From assembly GCF_020615385.1 (NCBI RefSeq), contig NZ_JAJAVB010000016.1:210641-274640 (forward strand): a stretch of 64,000 nucleotides of DNA, given 5' to 3'. This document shows, in pieces, positions 29,757 through 42,087 of this stretch (position 1 is the first letter of the stretch; the number at the start of each line of letters is the position of its first letter). Source of the stretch: Jiella soli. Lineage in GTDB: Bacteria; Pseudomonadota; Alphaproteobacteria; Rhizobiales; Rhizobiaceae. The notes under the pieces are model-generated. The model was given only the letters and a program-made list of their open reading frames with translations. It ran no database searches and was not told where the DNA came from. The position numbers were made by a program, and so were the translations under genes.

Positions 29757-31075
29757 GTCTGTTTTTCCGCGACCGGTCCGAATTGCCGCGCATCAGCGCG
29801 CTGCCGCGGCGTCGCTCGCGGGTGATTTCCGTGCTCGACGTCGGATCCGAGAAGATCTCCTGCCTGATCGCGCGGCTCAGGCCGCGCCTCGCCGGCGAGA
29901 TGCTGCCCGACCGCACCCATACGATCGAGGTGATCGGCGTCGGCCATCACCGCTCGCGCGGCATCAAGGCCGGCGTCGTCGTCGACCTCGATGCCGCCGA
30001 GCAGGCGATCCGCCAATGCGTCGACGCGGCGGAGCGCATGGCGGGGCTCGCCGTAGAATCGCTGATCGTCTCGGTCACCGCCGGGCGGCTGAAGAGCCAG
30101 CGGGGCTCGGCTACCGTCCCGGTCGACGGCACGGTGACGGCCGCCGATGTCGGGCGCGCCAATGCCGATGCGGCCCGGATCAGCCTGGACCCGGCGCGCA
30201 TCGCGCTTCACTCGCTCGTCTACGACCTCGCCCTCGACGGCGAGGCCGGGCTGGAGAATGCCGAAGGCATGACCGGCGAGGCGCTGCGGACCGACATGCA
30301 CGTCCTGACCGCCGAGCTGACGCCTCTGCGCAATCTCGAAGCGGCGATCAACCGCGCGAATCTGGTCGTCGAGGCCTTCGTCGCCACGCCCTATGCCAGC
30401 GCCCTGTCGACCATGGTCGAGGACGAGGCGGCGATGGGCTCGGCCTGCATCGACCTGGGATCGGGCTCGACCACGATCGCGATCTTCCAGAACGGCCGGT
30501 TCGTCTATGCCGATTCCGTCGCCATGGGCGGCAGCCACATCACCATGGATCTCGCCCGCGGCCTGTCGATCCGTCCGGTCGACGCCGAGCGGCTGAAGGT
30601 CATGCATGGCTGCACGCTGAACGAACTCATGGACGACAGCGAGCCGCTGCAGGTGGCGCCGCTCGGTGAGGACGGCGGCGATCAGCCCATCGTCGTCGCC
30701 CGCTCGCTGGTCGCCAAGATCATCCGGCCGCGCGTTGAGGAAACGCTGGAGCTGGTGCGCGACCGCCTGGCCGCCTCCGGTCTCGGCCACGTCATCGGCA
30801 AGCGCGTCGTGCTAACCGGCGGTGCGAGTCAGCTCGCCGGTCTGCCCGATACCGCCCGCACGATCCTGCAGCGCAATGTGCGCCTCGGTCGCCCGCTCGG
30901 CGTCGCCGGGCTCAATCCTTCCAACAAGGGGCCCGGTTTTGCGACCTCCGTCGGCCTCCTGATCTACCCGCAGGTCGCACACCGGGAATTTGTCGCGGAC
31001 CGCTCGATCGCGGCCCGCGCCATGACCGCGACGATGGGCGGCGGCTTCGGCTCCTGGCTTCGCAAGAGCCTGTGA
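29753..31075 (+). CDS. ftsA: Cell division protein FtsA
   Basis: Actin-like ATPase that tethers FtsZ filaments to the membrane. The 440 residues include VLDVGSEKISCLIARL (phosphate 1), the SHS2/1C domain region around RTDMHVLTAELTPLRNLE, CIDLGSGSTTIAIFQNGR (phosphate 2), VVLTGGASQLAGL (adenosine loop) and a C-terminal amphipathic end (GGGFGSWLRKSL). Its ATGA start overlaps the ftsQ stop. The 126-base gap before ftsZ holds a hairpin. Confidence 0.96.
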   Translation: MSLFFRDRSELPRISALPRRRSRVISVLDVGSEKISCLIARLRPRLAGEMLPDRTHTIEVIGVGHHRSRGIKAGVVVDLDAAEQAIRQCVDAAERMAGLAVESLIVSVTAGRLKSQRGSATVPVDGTVTAADVGRANADAARISLDPARIALHSLVYDLALDGEAGLENAEGMTGEALRTDMHVLTAELTPLRNLEAAINRANLVVEAFVATPYASALSTMVEDEAAMGSACIDLGSGSTTIAIFQNGRFVYADSVAMGGSHITMDLARGLSIRPVDAERLKVMHGCTLNELMDDSEPLQVAPLGEDGGDQPIVVARSLVAKIIRPRVEETLELVRDRLAASGLGHVIGKRVVLTGGASQLAGLPDTARTILQRNVRLGRPLGVAGLNPSNKGPGFATSVGLLIYPQVAHREFVADRSIAARAMTATMGGGFGSWLRKSL

Positions 31076-31084
31076 AAACCCATG

Positions 31085-31110
31085 TGCGGCCGCTTCGAAG
31101 GGCGGCCGCA
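31085..31110. repeat. 9-bp inverted repeat between ftsA and ftsZ
   Basis: TGCGGCCGC (31085-31093) and GCGGCCGCA (31102-31110) pair perfectly around an 8-base loop, ten bases after the ftsA stop. No T-tract follows. It could slow transcription, act as an RNA-processing site or stabilise the ftsZ message; the sequence does not decide. Confidence 0.5.
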
Positions 31111-31201
31111 GAACTGAAACGGTGCGCGCCGCGCGCCAAGGAAAAGACTGATCGGCCGCGCGGCGAGACGGCCTGATGCATTCTGAAAGAGGAACAAAGG
31201 T

Positions 31202-32737
31202 ATGAGCATCACACTCAAGAAGCCGGACATCACCGAATTGAAGCCCCGCATCACCGTCTTCGGCGTGGGCGGTGGTGGCTGCAATGCGGTCAACAACATG
31301 ATCAATGCCGGCCTTGAGGGGGTCGAGTTCGTGATCGCCAATACCGATGCCCAGGCGCTGCGCTCCTCGCGTGCCGAACGCATCATCCAGATGGGCGTCG
31401 CGGTGACCGAGGGCCTCGGCGCCGGTTCGCAGCCCGAGGTCGGCCGTGCGGCCGCCGAGGAATCGATCGACGAGATCTGCGATCACCTGCTCGGCTCGCA
31501 CATGTGCTTCGTCACGGCCGGCATGGGCGGCGGCACCGGCACCGGTGCGGCTCCCGTCGTCGCCAGGGCAGCCCGCGAAAAGGGTATCCTCACCGTCGGC
31601 GTCGTCACCAAGCCGTTCCACTTCGAGGGCCAGCGCCGGCTGCGCATCGCCGAGCAGGGCATCGAGGAGCTGCAGAAGAACGTCGACACGCTGATCGTCA
31701 TTCCGAACCAGAACCTGTTCCGGATCGCCAACGACAAGACGACCTTCGCGGACGCCTTCGGCATGGCCGACCAGGTGCTCTATTCGGGCGTCGCCTGCAT
31801 CACCGACCTGATGGTCAAGGAAGGCCTGATCAACCTCGACTTCGCCGACGTCCGTTCGGTGATGCGCGAGATGGGCAAGGCGATGATGGGTACCGGCGAA
31901 GCCTCCGGCGAGGGCCGGGCCATGGCTGCCGCTGAGGCGGCGATCGCCAACCCGCTGCTCGACGAGACCTCGATGAAGGGCGCCAGGGGCCTCCTGATCT
32001 CGATCACGGGCGGTCGCGACCTGACCCTGTTCGAAGTCGACGAGGCGGCCACCCGCATCCGTGAAGAGGTCGACCAGGACGCCAACATCATCCTCGGTGC
32101 GACCTTCGACGAGAACCTCGAAGGCGTCATCCGGGTCTCGGTCGTCGCGACGGGCATCGACAAGGTCGAAGCCGAGATGCCGATGCGTCCTGCGGCGGCA
32201 GCGCCGCAGCCCGCAGCGGCTCCGCGCCAGGCACCGATCGCCGCCGCGCCGCAGCCCGCACCCGCACCGGTGCAGCCGCAGGCTCCGAGCTTCGCCGAAG
32301 TGCAGGAAAGCGTCGCCGCCGAGCTCGAGGACGACTTCAGCGCCGCGCTCGAGGCGGAGATCTCGCAGGTGACCCAGGCTCCGGCCGCTCCGGTCCGCCG
32401 TCCGGCTCCGCAGGAGGCCGCCGCCACGCCGCGCATGCCGCGCGTGGAGGACTTCCCTCCCATGGTCCGCGCCGAGATCGAGACGCGCGCCGCCTCCGCC
32501 GAGCAGGGCGACGAGCGGGGTCCAATGGGACTTCTGCGCCGTCTGACGACCGGCCTCTCGCGCCGCGAGGAAGAGGAGCATCAGCAGGCCGAGACGCGCC
32601 GCCCGACCGAGGCGAGCCCCTACGCGCCGCGCCGTTCGGCGGCTGACTCGGCCGCCCGTCCGGCGACTGCGGCAAGGCCCGCCAGCGAGGACGACCAGCT
32701 GGAAATTCCCGCCTTCCTGCGTCGCCAGGCAAACTGA
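31202..32737 (+). CDS. ftsZ: Cell division protein FtsZ
   Basis: Tubulin-like GTPase that forms the Z ring. The 511 residues have the GTPase core with [14 protein letters not shown] and the tubulin signature [15 protein letters not shown], the T7/synergy region with [11 protein letters not shown], then an Ala/Pro/Gln-rich linker of about 160 residues and the conserved C-terminal peptide [12 protein letters not shown], which binds FtsA and other partners. The linker length is normal for alphaproteobacteria. GAAAGAGGAACAAAG upstream supplies the ribosome site, and an intrinsic terminator follows. Confidence 0.98.
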   Translation: MSITLKKPDITELKPRITVFGVGGGGCNAVNNMINAGLEGVEFVIANTDAQALRSSRAERIIQMGVAVTEGLGAGSQPEVGRAAAEESIDEICDHLLGSHMCFVTAGMGGGTGTGAAPVVARAAREKGILTVGVVTKPFHFEGQRRLRIAEQGIEELQKNVDTLIVIPNQNLFRIANDKTTFADAFGMADQVLYSGVACITDLMVKEGLINLDFADVRSVMREMGKAMMGTGEASGEGRAMAAAEAAIANPLLDETSMKGARGLLISITGGRDLTLFEVDEAATRIREEVDQDANIILGATFDENLEGVIRVSVVATGIDKVEAEMPMRPAAAAPQPAAAPRQAPIAAAPQPAPAPVQPQAPSFAEVQESVAAELEDDFSAALEAEISQVTQAPAAPVRRPAPQEAAATPRMPRVEDFPPMVRAEIETRAASAEQGDERGPMGLLRRLTTGLSRREEEEHQQAETRRPTEASPYAPRRSAADSAARPATAARPASEDDQLEIPAFLRRQAN

Positions 32738-32763
32738 CAGCGCAACCGTGGCGCTGACGTCAC

Positions 32764-32797
32764 ATGGCCCGACAGCACTCCTGTCGGGCCATTTTTG
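32764..32797 (+). terminator. Intrinsic terminator after ftsZ
   Basis: ATGGCCCGACAG (32764-32775) and CTGTCGGGCCAT (32781-32792) form a perfect 12-bp stem with a five-base loop, and TTTTT follows. It lies 27 bases after the ftsZ stop and should end the dcw transcript, so lpxC needs its own promoter. Confidence 0.92.
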
Positions 32798-32872
32798 TTA
32801 AGATGCTGAATTCGTTTACCATTTTCGACAACGATCAAGCGGCGTTTTAATAACGGGTAAGAATCCGTGATT

Positions 32873-32900
32873 TTGACGACACGGGTCTCCGTTCTAGGAA
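32873..32900 (+). promoter_or_regulatory. Candidate sigma-70-type promoter for lpxC
   Basis: TTGACG (32873-32878) and TAGGAA (32895-32900) are separated by 16 bases, downstream of the ftsZ terminator and about 155 bases before lpxC. The -35 is good and the -10 weak. Confidence 0.35.
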
Positions 32901-33055
32901 GTTGGATGTGAAATCGAAGGATATTCGGCGCTTTCGGCCTGTGGGGTGGCCGATCGAAATAAGCCGAACACTCCTTCGCCTCTGAGGGGTTCAACCGTCG
33001 CTCGGACGTGATGCGTCTCCAATCAGGCGATGGGAAAGGTTGTCGACACGTGGTG

Positions 33056-33994
33056 ATGTTCCAGCAGACGATCGGTTCTCGGATCGACTTCGACGGCGTC
33101 GGCGTCCATCGCGGACTGCCTGTCCGACTCAGTCTGCTTCCCGCGGAGATCAATACCGGCATCGTCTTCCATCTCAGCGACGCCTCCGGCGTGCTGCATG
33201 AGATCCCGGCGGTTTCGGCCAATGCCGCGCTGATGGATCTGTCGACGGTGGTCGGCGACCCGCGCGGCGCCCATGTCGCGACGATCGAGCATCTGATGTC
33301 CGCCCTCTACGCGATGGGCGTCGACAACGTCGTGATCCAGATCGACGCGAACGAGACGCCCATCATGGACGGCTGCGCGGCGCTCTACATCGCCTCCATC
33401 GAAGAGGCCGGGGTGGTGAGCCAGCCGGCCAAGCGCCGCTATCTGCGCGTCCTGAAGCCGGTGTCGGTCGAGATGAACGGCGCCCGGGCCGAGTACCGCC
33501 CGCATAACGGCACGCGGTTCGAGATCGAGATCGACTTCGCCAATGCGGCGATCGGTCGGCAGGTCTATCATGCGGACCTGACGGCCGAGCGATTCGCCCG
33601 GGACCTCGCCAAGGCGCGCACCTTCGGCTTCATGGCTGATGTCGAGCGTCTGTGGGCCGCCGGCTATGCGCTCGGCTCCTCGCTGGAGAATTCCGTCGTG
33701 ATCGCCGACGACGGCCGGGTCATCAATCCTGATGGCCTGCGCTTTGCGGACGAGTTCGTCCGTCACAAGACGCTCGACGCCGTCGGCGACCAGGCGCTCG
33801 CCGGCGTGCGCGTGCTCGGCTGCTACCGCTCTTATCGCGGCGGCCACAAGATGAACGCTCTTGCCCTCCAGGCGCTTCTCGCCGACCGTCGGGCCTATGA
33901 GATCGTCGAGATGCCGTCGCGCCGGGTCGACCCCGTGCGGCACGCCCCGCTGGTCGCGGTCGCGGCCCCGGCCTACGGTCCCCAGACGCTCTGA
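33056..33994 (+). CDS. lpxC: UDP-3-O-acyl-N-acetylglucosamine deacetylase LpxC
   Basis: Zinc deacetylase for the committed step of lipid A synthesis. About 312 residues with FQQTIGSRIDFDGVGVHRG, ATIEHLMSALYAMGVDN (zinc His), ARTFGFMADVERL, GLRFADEFVRHKTLDAVGD (zinc His and Asp) and YRGGHKMNALALQALL. The start is uncertain: the frame opens at 33008, ATG 33011 is possible, and GTG 33050 or 33053 stand better spaced from AAAGG (33035-33039); ATG 33056 best matches known N-termini. LpxC commonly follows ftsZ in proteobacteria. Confidence 0.94.
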   Translation: MFQQTIGSRIDFDGVGVHRGLPVRLSLLPAEINTGIVFHLSDASGVLHEIPAVSANAALMDLSTVVGDPRGAHVATIEHLMSALYAMGVDNVVIQIDANETPIMDGCAALYIASIEEAGVVSQPAKRRYLRVLKPVSVEMNGARAEYRPHNGTRFEIEIDFANAAIGRQVYHADLTAERFARDLAKARTFGFMADVERLWAAGYALGSSLENSVVIADDGRVINPDGLRFADEFVRHKTLDAVGDQALAGVRVLGCYRSYRGGHKMNALALQALLADRRAYEIVEMPSRRVDPVRHAPLVAVAAPAYGPQTL

Positions 33995-34116
33995 CCGCCT
34001 CGCCCGACCGCCGGGTCACAAAAAAGGCGGGTTGATCGGGCTTCAGCGTTGTTCGCACCAACCGGTCGGCGTATGACGTTTGGCCCTGGGGGATTGGGGC
34101 AAGGGGATCCAGTCGT

Positions 34117-35007
34117 ATGAGTATCGCGCACATGTCAAAGGCCATGCGTCGTCCGCTGGCGGCGCGCCTCGTCTTGGGGGCCTGTCTCACACTCGGTGCC
34201 GCGGGGCTGGGCGGATGCCAGTCGAGCAGTACCGATGTGGACGTCCTGGCGCTCGCCGCCCAGACCGATCCGCCGGACGTCCTCTACAATCAGGGCCTCG
34301 CCAATCTCGAAGGCGGGCGGCTCGGCGAAGCCTCCAAGAAGTTCGAGGCGATCGACCGCCAGCACCCCTATTCGGAATGGGCGCGCAAGGCGCTGGTGAT
34401 GAACGCCTTCACCAGCTATCGCGGCGGCGACTATGACGAGGCGGTCAATGCCGCCAAGCGCTATCTCTCGCTCTATCCGGGCACCGACGAGGCCGCCTAC
34501 GCGCAGTACATCATCGGCCTGTCCTACTACCGGCAGATCCCGGACGTGACCCGCGATCAGGTCGGCGCCGCCCGCGCCGCCGCCGCGATGCGCGAGGTGA
34601 TCGAGCGCTATCCGGATTCTCCCTATGTGGAGGATGCCCAGACCAAGCTCCGCATCGCCCGCGACCAGCTCGCCGGCAAGGAGATGCAGGTCGGTCGCTA
34701 TTATCTCGAACGGCGCGACTATGTGGCCGCGATCAACCGCTTCAAGAACGTGGTCGACGTCTATCCGGAATCGCGCCAGGTCGAGGAGGCGTTGGCACGC
34801 CTGACCGAGTCCTATTACGCGATGGGCCTCACCGGCGAGGCGCAGGCCGCGGCCTCCGTCCTCGGCCAGAACTTCCCGGATTCGCCCTGGTATCGAGACT
34901 CCTACGCGCTCCTGAAGTCGAAGGGGCTTGAGCCGCGCGAGGGCGGGGCGACGTCCTGGTTTACCGCAGCCGGCCGCAAGATCCTCGGCGCCTCTTCCGG
35001 CGCTTGA
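34117..35007 (+). CDS. bamD: Outer membrane protein assembly factor BamD
   Basis: Lipoprotein of the BAM complex that inserts outer-membrane beta-barrels. The 296 residues have a signal peptide ending in the lipobox LGGC (about residues 31-34), then tetratricopeptide-type repeats ([56 protein letters not shown]), as in BamD/YfiO. It lies between lpxC and recN, an arrangement common in alphaproteobacteria. Confidence 0.95.
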   Translation: MSIAHMSKAMRRPLAARLVLGACLTLGAAGLGGCQSSSTDVDVLALAAQTDPPDVLYNQGLANLEGGRLGEASKKFEAIDRQHPYSEWARKALVMNAFTSYRGGDYDEAVNAAKRYLSLYPGTDEAAYAQYIIGLSYYRQIPDVTRDQVGAARAAAAMREVIERYPDSPYVEDAQTKLRIARDQLAGKEMQVGRYYLERRDYVAAINRFKNVVDVYPESRQVEEALARLTESYYAMGLTGEAQAAASVLGQNFPDSPWYRDSYALLKSKGLEPREGGATSWFTAAGRKILGASSGA

Positions 35008-35190
35008 GCGACGCCAACGGACCGGGCAGGCCTTTGATCGGCCTGTCCCGGACGGGCGGGCGGCAGATCGGCCCCTCGACGTCGGATTTTCCGGTTTTGT
35101 TCTCTTTTGGCGATGCATCCGCCGGGGGAAGCGTCTATATGGTCGCCAGTGTTGCCATTCCGGCGACGCCTCGTTACCGACGATCCGGCC

Positions 35191-36867
35191 ATGCTGGTCC
35201 ATCTATCGATCCGTGACATCGTCCTCATCGAGCGCCTCGATCTGTCGCTCGCCGAAGGACTTTCGGTGCTGACCGGCGAGACCGGCGCCGGCAAGTCGAT
35301 CCTGCTCGATGCCCTGTCGCTCGCCCTCGGCGGCCGCGGCGATGGCGGTCTGGTGCGCCATGGTGCCAAGCAGGGGGAGGTGAGCGCCGTCTTCGACCTT
35401 TCGGCCGACCACGGCGTCAGGACGCTCCTTGCCGACAACGGCTTCGACGACGACGGCGACGTCGTCCTGCGCCGAATCCAGACCGCGGACGGGCGTACCC
35501 GCGTCTTCATCAACGACCGGCCGTCCTCGGTCGGCCTGATGCGCCAAATCGGCCTCGCCCTCGTCGAGATCCATGGCCAGCACGACGACCGGGCGCTGGT
35601 AGATCCGGCCGCCCATCGCATGCTGCTCGACCAGTACGGCGCGCTGCAGCCGGAGGCGGACGCCGTCGCTGCCGCCTTCTCGGCGTGGCGATCGGCCCGT
35701 GACGCGCTCGCCAAGCACCGGGCGCGTGTCGAGGCGGCCGCCCGTGAGGCGGACTATCTCAGAAGCGCGGTGGAGGAACTCTCCGATCTCGCCCCGATCG
35801 CCGGCGAGGAAGAAGAACTCGCCGAGCGCCGCCAGGTGATGATGCGGTCGGAGAAGATCGCGACCGACGTCAACGACGCGCATGAGGAACTGTCGGGCAC
35901 GGCCTCGCCGATCCCGCCGCTCGCCGGGCTCCTGAAGCGCCTCGACCGCAAGCGCGACGAATTGCCGGGCCTTCTCGACGAGGCGATCGAGCGCCTCGAC
36001 ACCGCCCTCGACGCCCTGTCCGACGCGCAGATGAGTCTTGCCAGCGCGCTCCGCTCGCTCGAATTCGATCCGCGGGCGCTGGAAGAGACCGAGGAGCGGC
36101 TGTTCGCGCTGCGTGCGGCGGGACGCAAGTTCAACGTGCCCGTCGACGACCTGCCGGAGCTGACCGCGAAGATGATCGGCGATCTCGCCGATCTCGACGC
36201 CGGCGAGGAGCGCCTGCAGGCGCTCGAGCGTGAGCTCGGTGAGAAGCGGGAGCGCTTCGATCGCCTCGCCGCCGAACTCTCGCAGGAGCGCCGGACGACC
36301 GCCCGCCTGCTCGAAGCGGCGGTGATGGCCGAGCTGCCGGACCTCAAGCTCGAGCGGGCCGAATTCATCGTCGAGATGGAGAGCGATCCCGACCAGGCCT
36401 CGTCCTCCGGCATCGACCAGATCGAATTCCACGTGCGCACCAATCCCGGCACGCGGGCAGGGCCGATGATGAAGGTCGCTTCCGGCGGCGAACTCTCGCG
36501 CTTCCTCCTCGCCCTGAAGGTGGCGCTCGCGGATCGCGGCTCGGCGCCAACGCTCGTCTTCGACGAGATCGACACCGGCGTCGGCGGCGCGGTGGCGGAC
36601 GCGATCGGGCGGCGCCTCGCGCGCCTTGCCGGCACCGTTCAGGTGCTCGCCGTCACCCATGCGCCGCAGGTCGCGGCGCGGGCGACGACGCATCTTCTGA
36701 TTTCGAAGGCCGGCGCCGCGAATGGCGAGGATCGGGTGGCGACGCGTGTTGCCGCGATCGGCGCGGCGGGCCGGCGCGAGGAGATCGCCCGCATGCTCGC
36801 CGGCGAATGCGTCACCGACGAGGCGCGGGCGGCGGCCGCCCGCCTGATCGAGGCCGACGCGCGCTGA
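35191..36867 (+). CDS. recN: DNA repair protein RecN
   Basis: SMC-like ATPase for double-strand-break repair. The 558 residues have an N-terminal Walker A (LTGETGAGKSILLDALSLAL), long central coiled coils, then the C-terminal signature KVASGGELSRFLLALKVAL and Walker B LVFDEIDTGVGG, with VLAVTHAPQVAARA as switch region. ATG 35191 (MLVHLSIRDIVLIERLD) matches the family; the open frame upstream is not conserved in style. Confidence 0.96.
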   Translation: MLVHLSIRDIVLIERLDLSLAEGLSVLTGETGAGKSILLDALSLALGGRGDGGLVRHGAKQGEVSAVFDLSADHGVRTLLADNGFDDDGDVVLRRIQTADGRTRVFINDRPSSVGLMRQIGLALVEIHGQHDDRALVDPAAHRMLLDQYGALQPEADAVAAAFSAWRSARDALAKHRARVEAAAREADYLRSAVEELSDLAPIAGEEEELAERRQVMMRSEKIATDVNDAHEELSGTASPIPPLAGLLKRLDRKRDELPGLLDEAIERLDTALDALSDAQMSLASALRSLEFDPRALEETEERLFALRAAGRKFNVPVDDLPELTAKMIGDLADLDAGEERLQALERELGEKRERFDRLAAELSQERRTTARLLEAAVMAELPDLKLERAEFIVEMESDPDQASSSGIDQIEFHVRTNPGTRAGPMMKVASGGELSRFLLALKVALADRGSAPTLVFDEIDTGVGGAVADAIGRRLARLAGTVQVLAVTHAPQVAARATTHLLISKAGAANGEDRVATRVAAIGAAGRREEIARMLAGECVTDEARAAAARLIEADAR

Positions 36868-36914
36868 AATCGTCCCCGCCCTGGCGGACGACCTCAGCCC
36901 GGAAGGGGAGTGGG

Positions 36915-38033
36915 ATGAGGGACATGGTGGCCGAGGGGAAGACCATTCTGATCGCAGGGGCCGGGCCGGTCGGGCTTGCCGCGGCGGTCGAACTGACCCG
37001 TCGCGGGCTAAAGGTCCGCATCGTCGATGCGGAGGCCGGACCGACGCCGGACAACCAGTCGCGCGCGCTCGCCGTCCTGCCGACGACGCTTGCGATCCTG
37101 AAGCCCTCGGGCGTCGCCGACCGCATGCTGGCGGAGGGCGGGCGCATCCTGGGCGCCGATTTCTCGCGCGACGGCAAGCCTCTGTTCTCCTTCCGGATCA
37201 AGGGTGCGAGAACGCCGACGCCCTTCATCCTGTCCCTGCCGCAGGCCCGCACCGAACGAATCCTGATCGGCTGGCTCGAAGAGCATGGCGTGGCGGTCGA
37301 ATGGAACGTGTCTGTCACCGAGATCGGCGAGACCCATCGGCCGACCGCGACGCTGTCTACGGGCGAATGTCTCGCCGCCGACGCGGTGCTGGGTTGCGAC
37401 GGCGCACATTCCCGCGTCCGCGAGGCGGTGGGCATTCCCTGGAAGGGCGAAGGCTATCCCGGCACGTTCTCGCTCGCCGACGTGCGCTTTTCGGTTCCGA
37501 TCGACGCGCACCACGCCAAGATCAGCCTGCGCTCCGGCGGCGGCGGCACGGCGCTTCTGCCGTTCGGCGCGCATGAGGCGCGGCTGATCGGGCTGGTGGA
37601 CGACCCCCGGACGCTTCTGGACGGGCTCCAGAACGTCTCCGGGATCGTCTGGACCTCGAAGTTTCACGTCGCCTTTCGCCGCGCCGAGCGGATGGCGAAG
37701 GGGCGGGTCTATCTCGCCGGCGATGCCGCCCATGTCCATTCACCGGTCGGCGGGCGCGGCATGAATCTCGGCATCTGGGATGCCGGCACGATCGCCTTCC
37801 TCCTCTCGAAGGGCCGCGAGAGCGAATACGAGACCCGGAGACTGCCGGTGGTCGACGCCGTTCTCAAGGCGACCCGCCGGATGACCGACCTCGTCGCCCA
37901 TCCGCCAGCGCTCGTCAAATATCTGATGCCGCTGGGGTTTCCGCTCGCAACACGCATCCCGCCGATCCGACGGCGGGTCTCCGAACGCCTGCTCGCCCTT
38001 GACCTTCCGCAGCCCGAATGGCTCGAGTCATGA
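36915..38033 (+). CDS. FAD-dependent monooxygenase
   Basis: Probable class A flavoprotein hydroxylase of 372 residues. The dinucleotide-binding motif ILIAGAGPVGLAAAVELTRRG is at the N-terminus, DAVLGCDGAHSRVREAVG is the DG motif region, and VYLAGDAAHVHSPVGGRGMN is the GD motif that binds FAD ribityl. Substrate is unknown. GGAAGGGGAG before ATG 36915 is a strong ribosome site. The 3' end overlaps the convergent parE-like gene by six bases. Confidence 0.9.
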   Translation: MRDMVAEGKTILIAGAGPVGLAAAVELTRRGLKVRIVDAEAGPTPDNQSRALAVLPTTLAILKPSGVADRMLAEGGRILGADFSRDGKPLFSFRIKGARTPTPFILSLPQARTERILIGWLEEHGVAVEWNVSVTEIGETHRPTATLSTGECLAADAVLGCDGAHSRVREAVGIPWKGEGYPGTFSLADVRFSVPIDAHHAKISLRSGGGGTALLPFGAHEARLIGLVDDPRTLLDGLQNVSGIVWTSKFHVAFRRAERMAKGRVYLAGDAAHVHSPVGGRGMNLGIWDAGTIAFLLSKGRESEYETRRLPVVDAVLKATRRMTDLVAHPPALVKYLMPLGFPLATRIPPIRRRVSERLLALDLPQPEWLES

Positions 38034-38345
38034 CGCCTTGCGCCCAAGGATTGCTGCATAGTCGCGTCCGCCATAGACGATGTCGATGATGTCGACATAT
38101 TCGTCGGCCACCCGGTAAAGGATGACGGTCGACCTTTCGAATGGAACGAGGCGTACGTCCTCTCCCAAGTCGGCCCGGGGCGTTCCGCCATTCGGGGCAT
38201 CTGCGATCTTTCGACAGCGGCGCTCGATTCGATCGGTAAAGGCCAGTGCGACGTCGACCGATCCCGACGCCTCGGCAATGTAGTCCGCGATGTCCATCAA
38301 CGATGCGATGGCCGTTTCAGTCAGCCGGACCGGAAGTCGCCTCAA
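38028..38345 (-). CDS. ParE/RelE-family toxin
   Basis: Type II toxin of 105 residues. RLTETAIASLMDIADYIAEA is the N-terminal helical pair and RLVPFERSTVILYRVADEYVDIIDIVYGGRD the beta-sheet core, as in ParE gyrase poisons or RelE nucleases; which activity applies is unclear. It starts with TTG overlapping the antitoxin stop as TTGA, so the pair is translationally coupled. Confidence 0.9.
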   Translation of the reverse strand: MRRLPVRLTETAIASLMDIADYIAEASGSVDVALAFTDRIERRCRKIADAPNGGTPRADLGEDVRLVPFERSTVILYRVADEYVDIIDIVYGGRDYAAILGRKAS

Positions 38346-38605
38346 GATCCGGCGCGGCGCTTTGCGAGTTCGCTTCGGATCCTCGCGAAGGCCTCGTCGG
38401 CCGGCACATGAGGACGAGGGTCATCGAGTGCAGAGCGGATTCTGGCGCGTACGCGGTCGAGGCGCTGTGCGCGGTCGGCTTCGAAATAGGCCGTCAGCGC
38501 CTGCGTCACCAGCTCGTCCGGCGTCGAAACCTTGCCGGATTCGACCGCGACGGCGATTTCCTGCATGAGGTCGTCCGGGAGCGTGACTTGAAGAAGGTCG
38601 GCCAT
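38342..38605 (-). CDS. ParD-like ribbon-helix-helix antitoxin
   Basis: Antitoxin of 87 residues preceding the toxin. LLQVTLPDDLMQEIAVAVES is the DNA-binding ribbon-helix-helix start and DEAFARIRSELAKRRA is the C-terminal toxin-wrapping helix typical of ParD. ATG 38605 was chosen over an upstream open extension to 38629 because it begins directly at the conserved fold and follows GGGAAAG. The pair is probably autoregulated through ParD. Confidence 0.88.
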   Translation of the reverse strand: MADLLQVTLPDDLMQEIAVAVESGKVSTPDELVTQALTAYFEADRAQRLDRVRARIRSALDDPRPHVPADEAFARIRSELAKRRAGS

Positions 38606-38721
38606 ATCTGGACTTTCCCGCAGGGTCATTCATCAGGGAAAGTGCGCCAGATGTGGCCACAGGGCAAGGTCATGGCCAGCGTTGGCCGTAGGAAACGTCC
38701 GGCCGTCGGGCACCTGGATGA

Positions 38722-41298
<2,577 letters not shown>

Positions 41299-41438
41299 CG
41301 GCTTTGCCGACTGTCATTGCCGCCCTGCGATGCAATGGCGCCACGCGGCGCTGACAATCGCGACCGGAAGGCCGGCCGACGCATTGTCCCGAGAGCATCG
41401 CCGCGCGACAATGCGGTCTGTTCAAACGGGAATTCACC

Positions 41439-42008
41439 ATGCACTTCCGCCTGTCGCGCGGCGCGCGCTTCGGCCTTGCCCCCCTGTTTCTTGCCGCGGC
41501 GTTCGCGTATGCACCGGTGATCGACGCTGGCGCGGCCGGGTCCAAGGATCCCGACACCGGCCTGCCATCGCAGCCCGAGCAGGCGGCGAGGCCGGCCGCC
41601 GCGACCGATCTCATCGGCGCGAATGATTTCGACGCGATCCTGAAGATGGCCAAGGGCTATGGCGATGCCAGTCTGACGACGGTCGAGAACGGCGATCCGG
41701 TGATCGTCGGGACCATCAACGGGACCAGCTACCAGCTCTTCTTCATCGACTGCACCGACCACAGGGACTGCAAGACGCTGGATTTCTACGCGATCTGGGA
41801 CCAGCGCGACATCGATCTCGACACGATCAACACCTGGAACAGTGTCAGTCCCTACAACAAGGCCTATCTGACGGATGACGGCCTGCCGGTGGTGGAACTC
41901 AATCACTCGACCGTCGGTCTCACCGAAGCCGCCTTGTCCGACACGTTCGACCGCTGGACCATCACGCTGGCCGAATTTCCGCGCGAGGTTCTCTACGCCG
42001 CCCAATAG
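41439..42008 (+). CDS. Secreted YbjN-domain protein
   Basis: A 189-residue protein with a signal peptide (RFGLAPLFLAAAFAYAPV) and a YbjN-type domain from about residue 56: ANDFDAILKMAKGYGDASL, YQLFFIDCTDHRDCKTLDF and INTWNSVSPYNKAYLTDDG. YbjN-like domains are chaperone-like folds; the function of secreted alphaproteobacterial members is not established. One Cys pair (CTDHRDC) could form a disulfide in the periplasm. Confidence 0.82.
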   Translation: MHFRLSRGARFGLAPLFLAAAFAYAPVIDAGAAGSKDPDTGLPSQPEQAARPAAATDLIGANDFDAILKMAKGYGDASLTTVENGDPVIVGTINGTSYQLFFIDCTDHRDCKTLDFYAIWDQRDIDLDTINTWNSVSPYNKAYLTDDGLPVVELNHSTVGLTEAALSDTFDRWTITLAEFPREVLYAAQ

Positions 42009-42087
42009 GGCCGGCTGCCTGCCGTCCCCGGCTGGTCTCGACGGCAGGAGCGTGCGGCGCTACATCCTGCGCTTCTTTCGACCTTTC

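Larger units (their letters stand above)
32738..33055. other. ftsZ-lpxC intergenic region
   Basis: These 318 bases contain the ftsZ terminator (32764-32797), an AT-rich tract with TTAA-N7-TAAG (32847-32861, an imperfect CtrA-like pair) and a candidate promoter at 32873-32900. No additional gene is seen. Confidence 0.6.

Noticed and set aside
32847..32861. A third CtrA box (TTAA-N7-TAAG) before lpxC
   Set aside because: The second half deviates from TTAA, so it was only mentioned in the intergenic entry and not called as a site.
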